From Comamonadaceae bacterium (GTDB lineage: Bacteria; Pseudomonadota; Gammaproteobacteria; Burkholderiales; Burkholderiaceae_C), in assembly GCA_947456305.1 (NCBI GenBank), contig CANGPN010000004.1, forward strand, positions 62,001 through 126,000: a stretch of DNA of 64,000 nt, written 5' to 3'. The notes beneath the pieces are model-generated. The model was not told the DNA's origin. It saw only the letters and a program-made list of their open reading frames with translations, and searched no databases. Below, in pieces: positions 10,450 through 24,555 of the stretch. A program made the translations under genes and the position numbers. Every line of letters begins with the position of its first letter. Position 1 is the first letter of the stretch.

Positions 10450-11667
10450 ATGCAAAACCCAACTCCTAAAACCTTGCCTTTATGGCAAACATTGGTCTGC
10501 GGCGCCGTGATTGTGTCCATGGCCATGGGCATTCGCCATGGTTTCGGTCTGTGGATGCAACCCATGACGCAGGAGATGGGCTGGGGCCGCGAAGACTTTG
10601 CCACCGCCATCGGCATACAAAACCTGAGTTGGGGTTTGTTCGGTATTTTTTCCGGCATGCTGGCTGACCGCTTCGGCGCTTTCCGTGTGATGGTGGTCAG
10701 CGGTGTTTTGTATGCATTGGGCTTATTCGGCATGGCGAATGCCGCTTCTCCCGCCTGGCTGGCTTTGACCGTCGGCTTGATGGTGGGTGCGGCGCAAGCG
10801 GGCACCACGTTTGCCATTGTGTTCGGCATCATCGGGCGCAATATCCCGGCGGAGAAACGTTCCTGGGCCATGGGCGTGGTGTCAGCCGCCGGTTCTTTCG
10901 GACAGTTTTTACTGGTCCCCACCTCGTCATACATGATTGAACACATAGGCTGGCACCAGGCTTTGCTGGTGCTGGCGGCGGTCATGATGCTGGTGTTGCC
11001 GTTGACCCTGGGTTTGCGCGAACCCGCCTTCGCCGGTGGCCAAGCCCCGGCGCGCCAGCAAAGCATTTGGCAAGCGGTGCGCGAGGCCTTTGGCTACCGC
11101 AGCTTTCAATTGTTGATGGCCGGTTATTTCGTCTGCGGCTTTCAGGTGGTGTTCATTGGCGTGCACATGCCCAGTTACCTGAAAGACCAAGGCTTGGACC
11201 CGCAAGTGGCCGGCACCGCGCTGGCGCTGATTGGTTTGTTCAATATTTTCGGCACCTATGCCACCGGCTCGATCGGCCAACACCTGCCGAAAAACCTGCT
11301 CTTAAGCGCTATCTATATTGCGCGCGGTGTCATCATCAGTCTGTTCATTTTTCTGCCGCTCTCGCCCATGAGCGTTTACCTGTTTGCCGCCGCCATGGGT
11401 TTGCTGTGGTTATCCACGGTGCCGGTGACCAGCGCCATCGTGGCGCAAATTTTCGGCGTGGCACATTTCTCCATGCTCAGCGGCTTTGTTTTCATGAGCC
11501 ACCAGTTGGGCAGTTACATGGGCGTTTGGCTGGGCGGCTGGGTGTTTGACCACACCGGCAGCTACAACACGGTTTGGTACCTGACGATCGCCCTCAGTGT
11601 ATTTGCGGCATTGATCAACCTGCCAGTGCGAGAACAAGGCATACAACGGATGCCGGTAGCCGCATGA
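10450..11667 (+). CDS. MFS transporter
   Basis: Major facilitator superfamily permease with about 12 hydrophobic helices (405 residues from ATG 10450; an in-frame ATG at 10399 would add 17 non-conserved residues). The loop 2-3 motif GMLADRFGAFRVM matches the MFS signature G-x-x-x-D-R-x-G-x-R, and the short MGIRHGFGLWMQPM helix 1 is typical of the monocarboxylate/oxalate-type and YbfB-like branches. The substrate cannot be read from the sequence. It heads a co-directional chain, and its stop overlaps the start of a 45-residue microprotein (ATGA). Confidence 0.88.
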   Translation: MQNPTPKTLPLWQTLVCGAVIVSMAMGIRHGFGLWMQPMTQEMGWGREDFATAIGIQNLSWGLFGIFSGMLADRFGAFRVMVVSGVLYALGLFGMANAASPAWLALTVGLMVGAAQAGTTFAIVFGIIGRNIPAEKRSWAMGVVSAAGSFGQFLLVPTSSYMIEHIGWHQALLVLAAVMMLVLPLTLGLREPAFAGGQAPARQQSIWQAVREAFGYRSFQLLMAGYFVCGFQVVFIGVHMPSYLKDQGLDPQVAGTALALIGLFNIFGTYATGSIGQHLPKNLLLSAIYIARGVIISLFIFLPLSPMSVYLFAAAMGLLWLSTVPVTSAIVAQIFGVAHFSMLSGFVFMSHQLGSYMGVWLGGWVFDHTGSYNTVWYLTIALSVFAALINLPVREQGIQRMPVAA

Positions 11668-11801
11668 ACAGCCTCAACTTCAAATTGAGCAAATGGCTAG
11701 GCCAGGGGGTAGTGCTGGCGGCTTTGTCTTGGGTATTTTTGTTGTATTTGCAACCGGCGTTCCAGCAGGTTTTGGCCAATCAGTTATGGGGGTGCTTGTA
11801 A
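11664..11801 (+). CDS. 45-residue single-span membrane microprotein
   Basis: Short frame starting at the ATG of ATGA shared with the MFS stop and ending in TAA immediately before the ATG of the SDR (no intervening base). The translation begins MNSLNFKLSKWLGQG and contains one hydrophobic span, VVLAALSWVFLLYL, then an amphipathic end QPAFQQVLANQLWGCL. The position between two translationally coupled genes argues that it is translated. I do not recognise a family. It could assist the upstream transporter or anchor the downstream enzyme, but that is only inference from position. Confidence 0.6.
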   Translation: MNSLNFKLSKWLGQGVVLAALSWVFLLYLQPAFQQVLANQLWGCL

Positions 11802-12617
11802 ATGCCCAACATCATCATCACCGGCGCATCCGACGGCATAGGCGCTGAAATGGCCCGGCAGCTGGCGCGCCGTCACGGTTTGCAAGCTTTGCTGGTGCTG
11901 GCTGCACGCAACACATCGGCTTTGCAATCGGTGTCAGCCGAATGCAAAGCCTTGGGCGCACGCACCCTGATCATGCCCACTGACGTCACTGACGAAGCGC
12001 AGTGCAGACATTTGATCGACACCACAGTTCGTGAATGCGGCGGGTTGGACATACTGATAAATAACGCCGGTTTGTCGGCGCACGCTTTGCTGCAAGATGT
12101 GCCAGCCGACAAACTTGCCTGGTACCACGAAGTCATGCAAGTCAACCTGTGGGGCAGCGTGTATTGCACGCATGCGGCCTTGCCATATTTAAAAGAAAGC
12201 CATGGCCGTATTGTGGCCGTGTCATCGCTGGCGGGTTTGGTAGGAGTGCCCGGGCGCACCGCTTACAGCGCCAGCAAATTTGCTTTGACCGGTTTTTTTG
12301 AAGCCCTGCGTACAGAGCTGCAGGGAAGCGGCGTCAGCGTGACCATCGCCTACCCGGGCGCGGTTCACACCCAAATCCGTGTGAATGGACTGAATGCCCA
12401 CGGCGATAAAGCCGGGGTCAGCGGACTGATTGAAAAAAACGCCATGACGGTGCACGAATGCGCCCGCCAAATCATTTACGGCATGGTCAGACGCCGCCGC
12501 GATGTGGTCATGACCAGTCAGGGCAAACTGGGGCGTTGGTTGAAATTGATCGCACCCTGGTTGGTGGACCGCCTGGCTTTGGCCGCGCTCAAGCCCGAGC
12601 ACAGACCGCGCCATTGA
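11802..12617 (+). CDS. Short-chain dehydrogenase/reductase
   Basis: 271-residue classical SDR, an NAD(P)-dependent oxidoreductase. It has the cofactor motif TGASDGIGAEMARQ at the N-terminus, NNAG at about residue 85, the catalytic Ser in VSSLAG and Y-x-x-x-K in AYSASKFALTG. The sequence VTIAYPGAVHTQIR is like the membrane-associated DltE/YqjQ-type SDRs that act on lipid-like substrates, but the substrate is not determinable. It starts directly after the microprotein stop, and its own stop overlaps the methyltransferase start (TGATG). Confidence 0.9.
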   Translation: MPNIIITGASDGIGAEMARQLARRHGLQALLVLAARNTSALQSVSAECKALGARTLIMPTDVTDEAQCRHLIDTTVRECGGLDILINNAGLSAHALLQDVPADKLAWYHEVMQVNLWGSVYCTHAALPYLKESHGRIVAVSSLAGLVGVPGRTAYSASKFALTGFFEALRTELQGSGVSVTIAYPGAVHTQIRVNGLNAHGDKAGVSGLIEKNAMTVHECARQIIYGMVRRRRDVVMTSQGKLGRWLKLIAPWLVDRLALAALKPEHRPRH

Positions 12618-13189
12618 TGGTTACACCTTTGCCATCTGCCACAACTCTTGCCAGCGACTGGGTGCGTCGCTGGACGCACCTCATTCCTGCGGGCGCCCGA
12701 GTGCTTGATCTGGCATGTGGGCGCGGCCGCCATATGCAATGGCTGCAACAACAGGGCTTGATCCCCGTGGGCGTGGACCGCGATGCCCAGGCGCTGGTTG
12801 CCGCCTCGGCATTTGGTGAAGTACTGCAAGCAGATATTGAAAACCAGGCTTGGCCGCTCAGTCCCCATTCCTTTGCAGCCATTGTCGTGGCCAATTATTT
12901 ATGGCGCGAGCGCTGGCCGGATCTGCTGGCCTGCTTGCAACCGGGCGGGGTGCTGATTTACGAAACCTTTGCCCTGGGCAATGAAACTGTAGGCAAACCC
13001 TCCAACCCGGATTTTTTACTGCAACCTGGGGAATTACTCAGATTGTGCAAAGGCTTGCGTGTCATAGCTTACGAGGACGGGTTTTGTGCGTCGCCTGAGC
13101 GTTTTGTTCAACGTATCGTGGCCGTACAAGCGCAAGAACTTGACAGCTTCTTACCTGCGCGTCATGCGCTAGCTCACCCCGACGGCTGA
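12617..13189 (+). CDS. Class I SAM-dependent methyltransferase
   Basis: 190 residues. SAM-binding motif I is VLDLACGRGRHMQWL (about residues 29-43), motif II acidic residue is in GVDRDAQALV, and VVANYLWRERWPDLLACLQPGG carries the motif IV-VI region. The fold resembles TehB/UbiE-like small methyltransferases; the acceptor is unknown. The ATG is embedded in the SDR stop (TGATG), giving translational coupling, and supports 12617 rather than the longer open frame starting at 12458. Confidence 0.85.
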   Translation: MVTPLPSATTLASDWVRRWTHLIPAGARVLDLACGRGRHMQWLQQQGLIPVGVDRDAQALVAASAFGEVLQADIENQAWPLSPHSFAAIVVANYLWRERWPDLLACLQPGGVLIYETFALGNETVGKPSNPDFLLQPGELLRLCKGLRVIAYEDGFCASPERFVQRIVAVQAQELDSFLPARHALAHPDG

Positions 13190-13240
13190 CGGTCCGTGCT
13201 AAAGATAGAATGACAATCTTTGTCACACACTGACTGACCC

Positions 13241-14122
13241 ATGGCACCTATCACCGGCAGCATCGTGGCCCTGGTCACCCCGATGCTCGAAGACGGCAGT
13301 ATTGACTACCCTCATTTGCGCAAACTCATAGACTGGCACATTAGCCAGGGCACCGACTGCATAGGCGTGGTCGGCACCACAGGCGAATCGCCGACGGTCA
13401 GTGTTGAGGAGCATTGCGAAATCATTCGCGTGGCCGTCGAGCAATCTGCCGGACGTGTACCAATCATGGCCGGGTGCGGCGCCAACTCCACTGCCGAAGC
13501 GATTGAACTGGCCCGGTTTGCCAGTCAGGTCGGCGCCGATTGCCAATTACAAGTGGTTCCTTATTACAACAAGCCCACGCAAGAAGGCCAATATCTGCAT
13601 TTCCGAGCTATAGCTGAAGCTGTCGATTTGCCCATGGTGCTCTACAACGTACCCGGGCGCACTGTGGCCGATTTGCAGCACGACACTGTCATGCGCCTAG
13701 CTCAGGTAGACGGCATCATTGGTATCAAGGAAGCCACCGGCAACATCGAGCGGGCCCAGTGGCTGATTCACGATGCGCCCGCGGGCTTCTCTGTTTACTC
13801 TGGTGACGACGGCTCTGCCGTGGCGCTGATGCTGTGCGGCGGCCAGGGCAATGTCAGCGTGACCGCCAATATCGCCCCGAAATTAATGCACGAGTTATGC
13901 GTGGCCGCCATCGCTGGTCAGACGCGTGAAGCCATGGCGATTCAAAACCGCTTGCTCAACCTGCACAAACACCTGTTCACAGAAGCCAATCCCATTCCCG
14001 TGAAATGGGCTGCGGCCCGCATGGGTTTATGCGGCGGCACCATGCGTTTACCCATGACCCCATTGTCCAGCCATTTACAACCGGCTCTCGAGGCCGTGCT
14101 TCGCAGTACCGGTTTACTTTGA
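13241..14122 (+). CDS. dapA: 4-hydroxy-tetrahydrodipicolinate synthase
   Basis: DapA condenses pyruvate with aspartate semialdehyde, the first committed step of the lysine/diaminopimelate branch. The 293-residue TIM-barrel protein has [11 protein letters not shown] (Thr pair and substrate site), [13 protein letters not shown] (catalytic Tyr), VLYNVPGRT and the Schiff-base Lys in GIKEATGN. It is followed after 23 bp by bamC, the conserved dapA-bamC arrangement of proteobacteria. Confidence 0.96.
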   Translation: MAPITGSIVALVTPMLEDGSIDYPHLRKLIDWHISQGTDCIGVVGTTGESPTVSVEEHCEIIRVAVEQSAGRVPIMAGCGANSTAEAIELARFASQVGADCQLQVVPYYNKPTQEGQYLHFRAIAEAVDLPMVLYNVPGRTVADLQHDTVMRLAQVDGIIGIKEATGNIERAQWLIHDAPAGFSVYSGDDGSAVALMLCGGQGNVSVTANIAPKLMHELCVAAIAGQTREAMAIQNRLLNLHKHLFTEANPIPVKWAAARMGLCGGTMRLPMTPLSSHLQPALEAVLRSTGLL

Positions 14123-14145
14123 ATCATCTTAAAGGACGCAGTTTG

Positions 14146-15267
14146 ATGTCATGTTCTCAGTTTTATTTCAAGCGGGCGGGCGGTTCGCTTGTGCTCGTGA
14201 CCTTGCTGGCGGCCTGCGGCTCCATCATGGACAACGACAAGGTCAACTACAAATCCCAGACTGAAGAAAAAGTCCTGCCGCTGGAGGTGCCGCCCGATCT
14301 GTCCAAAATGACGCGTAGCAAACGCTATGACATGCCGGGTGGAACGGTCAGCGCCAACAGTATCAACGGTGCAGCCATGCCGGTTGATAACGGCACACCG
14401 ACCAGCCCCATGAGTCTGGGCGATATCAAGGTCAAGCGCGAAGGCCAGCAAATGTGGCTGGAAGTGGCCCGCACACCCGAGGTACTGTGGCCGCAAATCA
14501 AAGACTTCTGGAAAGAATCCGGTTTCATCTTCATCAAAGAAGAACAGTCTGTGGGTTTGCTGGAAACCGATTGGGCCGAGAACCGCGCCAAATTGCCTCA
14601 GGACTTTATCCGTCGTAATCTTGGCAAACTGCTTGACTCTGTTTACTCCACCGGTGAACGCGACAAATTCCGCATACGTCTTGAGCGCACCCCGGAGAAC
14701 AAAACTGAAATCTATATCAGCCACCGCGGCTTGATTGAAGTCGGCGGCACCAGAACGTCTTCCCAAATCGTTTGGCAACCCCGTCCGACAGACCCTGAAT
14801 TGGAAAAAGAATTCATGCGCCGCTTGATGGTCAAACTCGGACCTGCCACACCCGGTAATGCTTCAGCTACGGAGACCGCTATGGAGTTACCGGCAGTCAA
14901 CAGCGCCAGCGAATTGCTGATGATCGAAGGTAAGCCCACCGTCACATTCAAGCAAGGTTTTGACATCGCCTGGCGGCGCGTCGGGCAAGCACTGGATCGC
15001 AATGGCTTTACCGTCGAAGACCGTGACCGCAATCAAGGCTTGTACTTTGTACGTTATGTGGAAATCAACACCGACGCCGAGCAGGGCTTTTTCAGCCGCT
15101 GGTTCAGTAAATCCAAGCCGCCGTCTACTCCGCAGCAATACCGTTTGAAAATTTCAGCGACCGGCACCCAGACCTCAAGCATTGCCATTCTCAATACCTC
15201 CGGCCAACCCGATGGTTCTGAAACAGCAACCCGTATCGCCAAACTGCTGGTCAACGAACTGAAATAA
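14146..15267 (+). CDS. bamC: Outer membrane protein assembly factor BamC (NlpB/DapX) lipoprotein
   Basis: BamC is a lipoprotein of the BAM complex that inserts beta-barrels into the outer membrane. The protein has 373 residues from ATG 14146, with AAAGGA nine bases upstream. The signal peptide ends in the lipobox LAAC (about residue 22), followed by the unstructured segment with LEVPPDLSKM, which in E. coli BamC binds BamD, and then two helix-grip domains (about residues 95-225 and 260-370). The open frame extends upstream into dapA, but the lipobox and the ribosome binding site fix this start. Confidence 0.9.
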   Translation: MSCSQFYFKRAGGSLVLVTLLAACGSIMDNDKVNYKSQTEEKVLPLEVPPDLSKMTRSKRYDMPGGTVSANSINGAAMPVDNGTPTSPMSLGDIKVKREGQQMWLEVARTPEVLWPQIKDFWKESGFIFIKEEQSVGLLETDWAENRAKLPQDFIRRNLGKLLDSVYSTGERDKFRIRLERTPENKTEIYISHRGLIEVGGTRTSSQIVWQPRPTDPELEKEFMRRLMVKLGPATPGNASATETAMELPAVNSASELLMIEGKPTVTFKQGFDIAWRRVGQALDRNGFTVEDRDRNQGLYFVRYVEINTDAEQGFFSRWFSKSKPPSTPQQYRLKISATGTQTSSIAILNTSGQPDGSETATRIAKLLVNELK

Positions 15268-15271
15268 GCCG

Positions 15272-16060
15272 GTGCTTCGTTTCAAAAACCTGGGCAGTGG
15301 CAGCGCGGGTAATGCCACACTGGTCGAAGCGCGTTGCGGCCAACAGGTCTCCCGCCTGCTGATCGATTGCGGTTTGAGCGTGCGTGAATTGGGCAAACGC
15401 CTCGACGCCGCCGAGCTCAGCCTCCAAGATATACATGCGGTTTTTATTACCCATGAACACGCCGACCACGTCGGTCACGCTCGGGCACTGGCCACACGCA
15501 CCGGAATAGATGTATGGATGAGTCGCGGTACTGCGCTGGCGTGTCAACTCTCAGACTGGGGCTTGGCCCCGGACCAATGGCACATAGCGAGTGACAGCCA
15601 TTCGTTTGCTGTCGGCGCGCTTGAGGTAATGCCCTTCACCGTGCCGCACGATGCCCGCGAACCTCTTCAACTGCGCTGCTCAGATGGCGATCGCCGGCTG
15701 GGCGTGCTGACTGATTTGGGCCACGGCAGTGCACATGTGATTGAGTCTTTAAAAGATTGCCATGCCTTGCTGCTCGAGTGCAACCACGATCCCGAGATGC
15801 TGGCGCTGTCCTCTTACCCGGCATTTTTGAAGAAACGCATAGCGGGGCCTCAAGGGCATTTATCCAACGAAGAATCGGCCCAATTGGCAGCTGCGCTGGT
15901 ACATCCAGGGCTTAGTCTGCTGGTGGCGGCCCATTTAAGCGAGCGTAACAACCGCCCCGACTTAGCCCAAAGCACACTGGCTCAGGCCGCCGGATGCCAG
16001 GCGGATGACATTCTGGTTGCAGACCCGTTGCTGGGCACGCCCTGGTTCACGGTGCATTAA
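15272..16060 (+). CDS. MBL-fold metallo-hydrolase, YycJ/WalJ-like
   Basis: 262-residue metallo-beta-lactamase-fold hydrolase. Metal motif H-x-H-x-D-H is in VFITHEHADHVGH (about residue 55), with later ligands in TVPHDA, LTDLGHG, LLECNHD and VAAHLSERNN. The N-terminus RFKNLGSGSAGNATLVE is typical of the YycJ/WalJ subgroup, proposed nucleases. It begins with GTG four bases after the bamC stop, so it ends the dapA-bamC operon. A shared bidirectional terminator follows. Confidence 0.88.
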   Translation: MLRFKNLGSGSAGNATLVEARCGQQVSRLLIDCGLSVRELGKRLDAAELSLQDIHAVFITHEHADHVGHARALATRTGIDVWMSRGTALACQLSDWGLAPDQWHIASDSHSFAVGALEVMPFTVPHDAREPLQLRCSDGDRRLGVLTDLGHGSAHVIESLKDCHALLLECNHDPEMLALSSYPAFLKKRIAGPQGHLSNEESAQLAAALVHPGLSLLVAAHLSERNNRPDLAQSTLAQAAGCQADDILVADPLLGTPWFTVH

Positions 16061-16112
16061 TTACTGCTAAACGCTGAGCCTCGCGCTGATAAGTCAACCG
16101 ACCGCATAGGCC

Positions 16113-16144
16113 AAAAAAAAGCCACCCGAAGGTGGCATTTTTTG
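16113..16144. terminator. Bidirectional terminator between MBL hydrolase and small lipoprotein genes
   Basis: GCCACC-CGAA-GGTGGC hairpin (16121-16136) flanked by a run of eight A on the left and a run of T on the right, so it can end transcripts on both strands. Confidence 0.85.
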
Positions 16145-16157
16145 GAAGCAGAAAAAA

Positions 16158-16358
16158 TTACTTCTTCTCGCCGGCAGGAGCGGCAGCGGGTGCAGCAGCA
16201 GGTGCGTCAGCAGCAGGTGCAGCAGCAGGTGCGGGTGCAGCAGCAGGTGCTTCAGCAGCAGGTGCAGGAGCGGCAGCAGGTGCGGGAGGGGCTTCTTTTT
16301 TGCCACAAGCGACCAGAGCAGCGGCCAACAGAGTTGCCAAGAGGAGTGATTTTTTCAT
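16158..16358 (-). CDS. Small Ala/Pro-rich lipoprotein
   Basis: 66 residues. MKKSLLLATLLAAALVAC is a clear lipoprotein signal with the lipobox LVAC. The mature part is GKKEAPPAP followed by low-complexity Ala/Pro repeats with scattered Asp/Glu, ending GEKK. AAGGAAATACCCCC precedes the ATG as ribosome binding site. This is a common type of abundant small lipoprotein in Burkholderiales; no enzymatic role is implied. The 165 bp between it and the downstream roxA-like gene stop hold no gene and presumably its promoter. Confidence 0.82.
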   Translation of the reverse strand: MKKSLLLATLLAAALVACGKKEAPPAPAAAPAPAAEAPAAAPAPAAAPAADAPAAAPAAAPAGEKK

Positions 16359-16522
16359 GGGGGTATTTCCTTTAATAGATGCGAAAACAATTCAATGGAT
16401 GCCACAAATTGAAGACATTCAAACTTGTGACCGAGCCGATGGAATCAAGCTCCTTCAACTCAGCCATTTATTATAGGTGATTTCCCGAGCCTCACTTTGG
16501 GCTTTGTTTTATCACTTTAAGA

Positions 16523-17638
16523 CTAGCTGGAATGCAGCCAACCCGCTTGCACCCAATCCCTGAGCAAAGCACCGAGTTGGGGCGAGAGGCTGTCAAGCCC
16601 GCTCAGGCTTCGTTCATTCGCCAATAGCTTCAAACTGCGGGCATCAGCGCCTTGACAACGCCAGCTTTCACCATTGATAAAAACATATTGATCGTCATAA
16701 AGCATACGGGTTTTGGCATTCAAACGAACCGATTGCAAATTCCGGGGACAGTTCTGTGTGGCAAACCAGACCTCGGCTTTGGGCTCTGTCAACACTTCGC
16801 CCAAAGCCACTTGGAGCTGGCGGGATTGGGTGAGCAATGACTGCACGCTTTGCATTGCAAAAGCTTGCAGAGTTGCGGGTATCTGAGCAGGTTTGACTGC
16901 CATGGCTTGACCAGCGTCGCGGTAGCGAACTGGCGCCATGGCGTTGTCCATGTCTGTCATGCGTGACAACAACTCGGCGGCCAATTCACGCATCTCTGGC
17001 GCTCTGAAACCGATGGAATACGTCATGCACTCGCCCACCGCCACGCCCTCGTGCGCGTAATGCGGCGGTAAATACAACATATCGCCAGGTTCGAGCAACA
17101 TGGTTTTTGACGGCTTGAATTGCGAGAGGATTTTCAGCGGCACGTCGTCGCGAAGTTGCAGATTTTTCTGCGCGCTGATGCGCCAGCGCCTTTGCCCGTG
17201 GGCTTGCAACAAAAACACGTCATAGCTGTCAAAGTGTGGGCCGACACCGCCGCCGTCGCTGGCGTAACTGACCATCACATCGTCTAAGCGCGCATCCGGG
17301 ATGAAGCGAAACCGGTCCCGCAATTGCGCAAATGCTTCCACATGCAAATCCACGCCTTGCACCAGCAGCGTCCAATGCGGGCGACTCAACGGCGGCAAAG
17401 CGCGCGGCTTGAAGGGCCCGTGCTGCATGCGCCAAGGCTGTGAATCGCCATTGCCGCTGACCAACCGCGATTCCACATCCGGGTTAGATGCCATTGCAAA
17501 CAAATCTTTGCGCGACAACAAAGCCTGCATGCCGGGTATGGCCTGGCGAATCAGCAAAGGCTTTTTCTGCCAGTAGTCCCGCATGAATTCCTGCGGGCTG
17601 ATGCTGCCCAGCACGGACGGCAATTCGTGTTTTTTCAT
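16523..17638 (-). CDS. roxA: Cupin/JmjC-type ribosomal oxygenase, RoxA (YcfD)-like
   Basis: 371 residues from ATG 17638, which has GGAGAGAG as ribosome binding site. RoxA-type enzymes are Fe(II)/2-oxoglutarate dioxygenases that hydroxylate an Arg of ribosomal protein L16. Visible features are EFMRDYWQKKPLLIRQA at the N-terminus, the iron-binding H-x-D in GVGPHFDSYDVFLLQ, the distal His in YLPPHYAHEGVA and the segment CMTYSIGFRAP. The longer frame to 17722 would run into the divergent SlyD-like gene. The two ATGs are only 31 bp apart. Confidence 0.87.
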   Translation of the reverse strand: MKKHELPSVLGSISPQEFMRDYWQKKPLLIRQAIPGMQALLSRKDLFAMASNPDVESRLVSGNGDSQPWRMQHGPFKPRALPPLSRPHWTLLVQGVDLHVEAFAQLRDRFRFIPDARLDDVMVSYASDGGGVGPHFDSYDVFLLQAHGQRRWRISAQKNLQLRDDVPLKILSQFKPSKTMLLEPGDMLYLPPHYAHEGVAVGECMTYSIGFRAPEMRELAAELLSRMTDMDNAMAPVRYRDAGQAMAVKPAQIPATLQAFAMQSVQSLLTQSRQLQVALGEVLTEPKAEVWFATQNCPRNLQSVRLNAKTRMLYDDQYVFINGESWRCQGADARSLKLLANERSLSGLDSLSPQLGALLRDWVQAGWLHSS

Positions 17639-17669
17639 GTCTCTCTCCAAACTGCGACAATTCTGCCCC

Positions 17670-18191
17670 ATGAACATCACTACTGACTGCGTTGTCGCCC
17701 TGACCTGGGTACTCAAAGACACCCAAGGCGAAATACTCGACGAACTCGACGATCCGGTCGAGTTTTATTTAGGCGGCCACGATTTGCTGGACAAGATCCA
17801 GCAAGCCTTGCAAGAGCACGAGGTCGGCGACATGATTGATTTGCATCTAGAGCCCGAAGAAGCCTTCGGCGACTTTGACGAGTTGTTGGTGTTTTTAGAG
17901 CCGCGCTCGCTGTTCCCCGCTGAAATTGAAGAAGGCATGACGATTGAAGGCCATGCGCTGCCCAAAGGATGCAACATCGAAGCGCCCAAGGACGTGATCT
18001 ACACCATCACCGATATTTACCCGGAACATGTGGTGATAGACGGCAACCACCCGCTCTCTGGTATGGCGCTTCGCATATCGCTGAAGGTCACCGGTGTGCG
18101 GCACGCCACCGCGCAAGAAAAATCGCACGGCACTTGCGGCTCCGGCTTTTTCAGCCTGCCGCCCACACCCGGCAGCGATTTATTGCATTGA
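17670..18191 (+). CDS. FKBP-type peptidyl-prolyl isomerase, SlyD-like
   Basis: 173 residues. SlyD-family proteins are FKBP-fold prolyl isomerases with an inserted chaperone flap. The pattern is typical: ALTWVLKDTQGEILDE, FYLGGHDLLDKIQQALQEHE, the flap region LEPEEAFGDFDE, and DGNHPLSGMALRISLKVTGV returning to the FKBP core. There is no His/Cys-rich C-terminal metal-binding tail, unlike E. coli SlyD; the C-terminus is GTCGSGFFSLPPTPGSDLLH. Its stop touches the convergent dut stop. Confidence 0.88.
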   Translation: MNITTDCVVALTWVLKDTQGEILDELDDPVEFYLGGHDLLDKIQQALQEHEVGDMIDLHLEPEEAFGDFDELLVFLEPRSLFPAEIEEGMTIEGHALPKGCNIEAPKDVIYTITDIYPEHVVIDGNHPLSGMALRISLKVTGVRHATAQEKSHGTCGSGFFSLPPTPGSDLLH

Positions 18192-18641
18192 TCAGCGCTT
18201 ACCGGTAGAGCCGTAACCGCCCTCGCCGCGCTCGCTGGCTTGGGCAAATTCATCCACCAGATTGAATTGCGCTTGCACCACCGGCACGATGACCAGCTGC
18301 GCAATGCGCTCCATAGGCTCGATGGTGAAGGCCACATCGCTGCGGTTCCATGCGCTGACCATCAATTGGCCTTGGTAATCGCTGTCTATCAGGCCGACCA
18401 GATTACCCAGCACAATGCCGTGCTTGTGGCCAAGTCCTGAGCGAGGCAATATCAAAGCGGCATAAGCCGGATCGTTCAAATGGATAGCCATGCCCGTAGG
18501 CACCAGTTGCCAGGCATTGGCTTGCAAGGTCAAGGGCGCGTCTAAGCAAGCGCGCAAATCCAAGCCCGCGCTGCCCGGCGTGGCATAGGCCGGCACGGCT
18601 TCACGCAAACGCGCATCCAAAATCTTCACGTCTAACTTCAT
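18192..18641 (-). CDS. dut: dUTP diphosphatase
   Basis: Trimeric dUTPase of 149 residues, which hydrolyses dUTP to dUMP and keeps uracil out of DNA. Motifs: [10 protein letters not shown] (I), [10 protein letters not shown] (II), LIDSDYQG (III), [11 protein letters not shown] (IV) and the C-terminal Gly-rich motif [15 protein letters not shown] 18641 is the start; the longer frame has no conserved sequence. It lies 10 bp after coaBC on the same strand, as in the coaBC-dut pair of many proteobacteria. Confidence 0.95.
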   Translation of the reverse strand: MKLDVKILDARLREAVPAYATPGSAGLDLRACLDAPLTLQANAWQLVPTGMAIHLNDPAYAALILPRSGLGHKHGIVLGNLVGLIDSDYQGQLMVSAWNRSDVAFTIEPMERIAQLVIVPVVQAQFNLVDEFAQASERGEGGYGSTGKR

Positions 18642-18651
18642 TCGGTATTCC

Positions 18652-22476
<3,825 letters not shown>

Positions 22477-22480
22477 ATGA

Positions 22481-23821
<1,341 letters not shown>

Positions 23822-23842
23822 CACAACAACAAAGCTGTATCC

Positions 23843-24124
23843 ATGCGTCGTCCTGTCCCCCTTATTCTGCTGAGTCTGCTGCTGGTGTTGCAATTGCAAC
23901 TCTGGTTCGGACGCGGCAGCGTGCCGGACGTATGGCGACTGCGCCAGCAATATGAAAACCAGTTACACGCCAACGCCCGCTCGCAAAGCGACATAGACCG
24001 CATGCGCGCCGAATTACGGGATTTACGCGATGGACTGGAAATGGTCGAAGAACGCGCCCGCGCTGAAATCGGCATGGTTAAACCCAACGAAATATTTGTG
24101 CAACTGGCCAAGCCTGCTAAGTGA
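23843..24124 (+). CDS. ftsB: Cell division protein FtsB (septum formation initiator)
   Basis: 93-residue bitopic membrane protein. A short cytoplasmic MRRPVP is followed by one membrane span (LILLSLLLVLQLQLWF) and a periplasmic coiled coil (about residues 35-75), the shape of FtsB in the FtsQLB divisome complex. Its place directly after eno is the conserved location of ftsB. The stop overlaps the GTG start of the next small gene. Confidence 0.9.
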   Translation: MRRPVPLILLSLLLVLQLQLWFGRGSVPDVWRLRQQYENQLHANARSQSDIDRMRAELRDLRDGLEMVEERARAEIGMVKPNEIFVQLAKPAK

Positions 24125-24555
24125 GCACTGGTTTATTGCGACAAGTGGTGCTGGCTGGCGGCAACTTGACAGCGCGTCAATCGCTGGCTGCCAGGTTGCA
24201 AGCAGCCTTGCTTGAACAATCTCTGGCTTTTGATTTTTACTGCCCCGCAAGCCCGCAGGACTTGAGCCATGCACCGGCTGATGCACGGTATTTGCTTTGG
24301 CGACATCTGCAAGACAACAACGGTGATGAATCGCACAATGCGTGGCGCACGCAATTGCATCAATTACAACGTGCGTACCAAACAGTACACGGTGACCAAG
24401 AGACATTCGTTCAACAAGCCCTGTTTGCACTGGTACAAGGCTTGCCCTCGGCCAGCGCCCGGCAGGAAATACAAGGCCGCTGGCAAGGCGTATGCGAATG
24501 CTGTGCCGACCCGGCTTGCGAACAAAAACTCTTTGGTCGTTTATTGCAAAGCTGA
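24121..24555 (+). CDS. Hypothetical protein with C-terminal Cys cluster
   Basis: 144 residues starting with GTG inside the ftsB stop (GTGA), so probably translationally coupled. I do not recognise a family. The N-terminal half is Leu/Ala/Gln-rich and probably helical; the C-terminus has VCECCADPACEQ, four Cys that could bind a metal. The last 15 bp overlap the 3' end of the convergent hslO. It could be a lineage-specific gene. Confidence 0.6.
   Translation: MSTGLLRQVVLAGGNLTARQSLAARLQAALLEQSLAFDFYCPASPQDLSHAPADARYLLWRHLQDNNGDESHNAWRTQLHQLQRAYQTVHGDQETFVQQALFALVQGLPSASARQEIQGRWQGVCECCADPACEQKLFGRLLQS

Noticed and set aside
14149-14778. 209-residue minus-strand frame inside bamC
   Set aside because: The + strand carries a lipobox and BamC pattern; the antisense translation has no recognisable feature.
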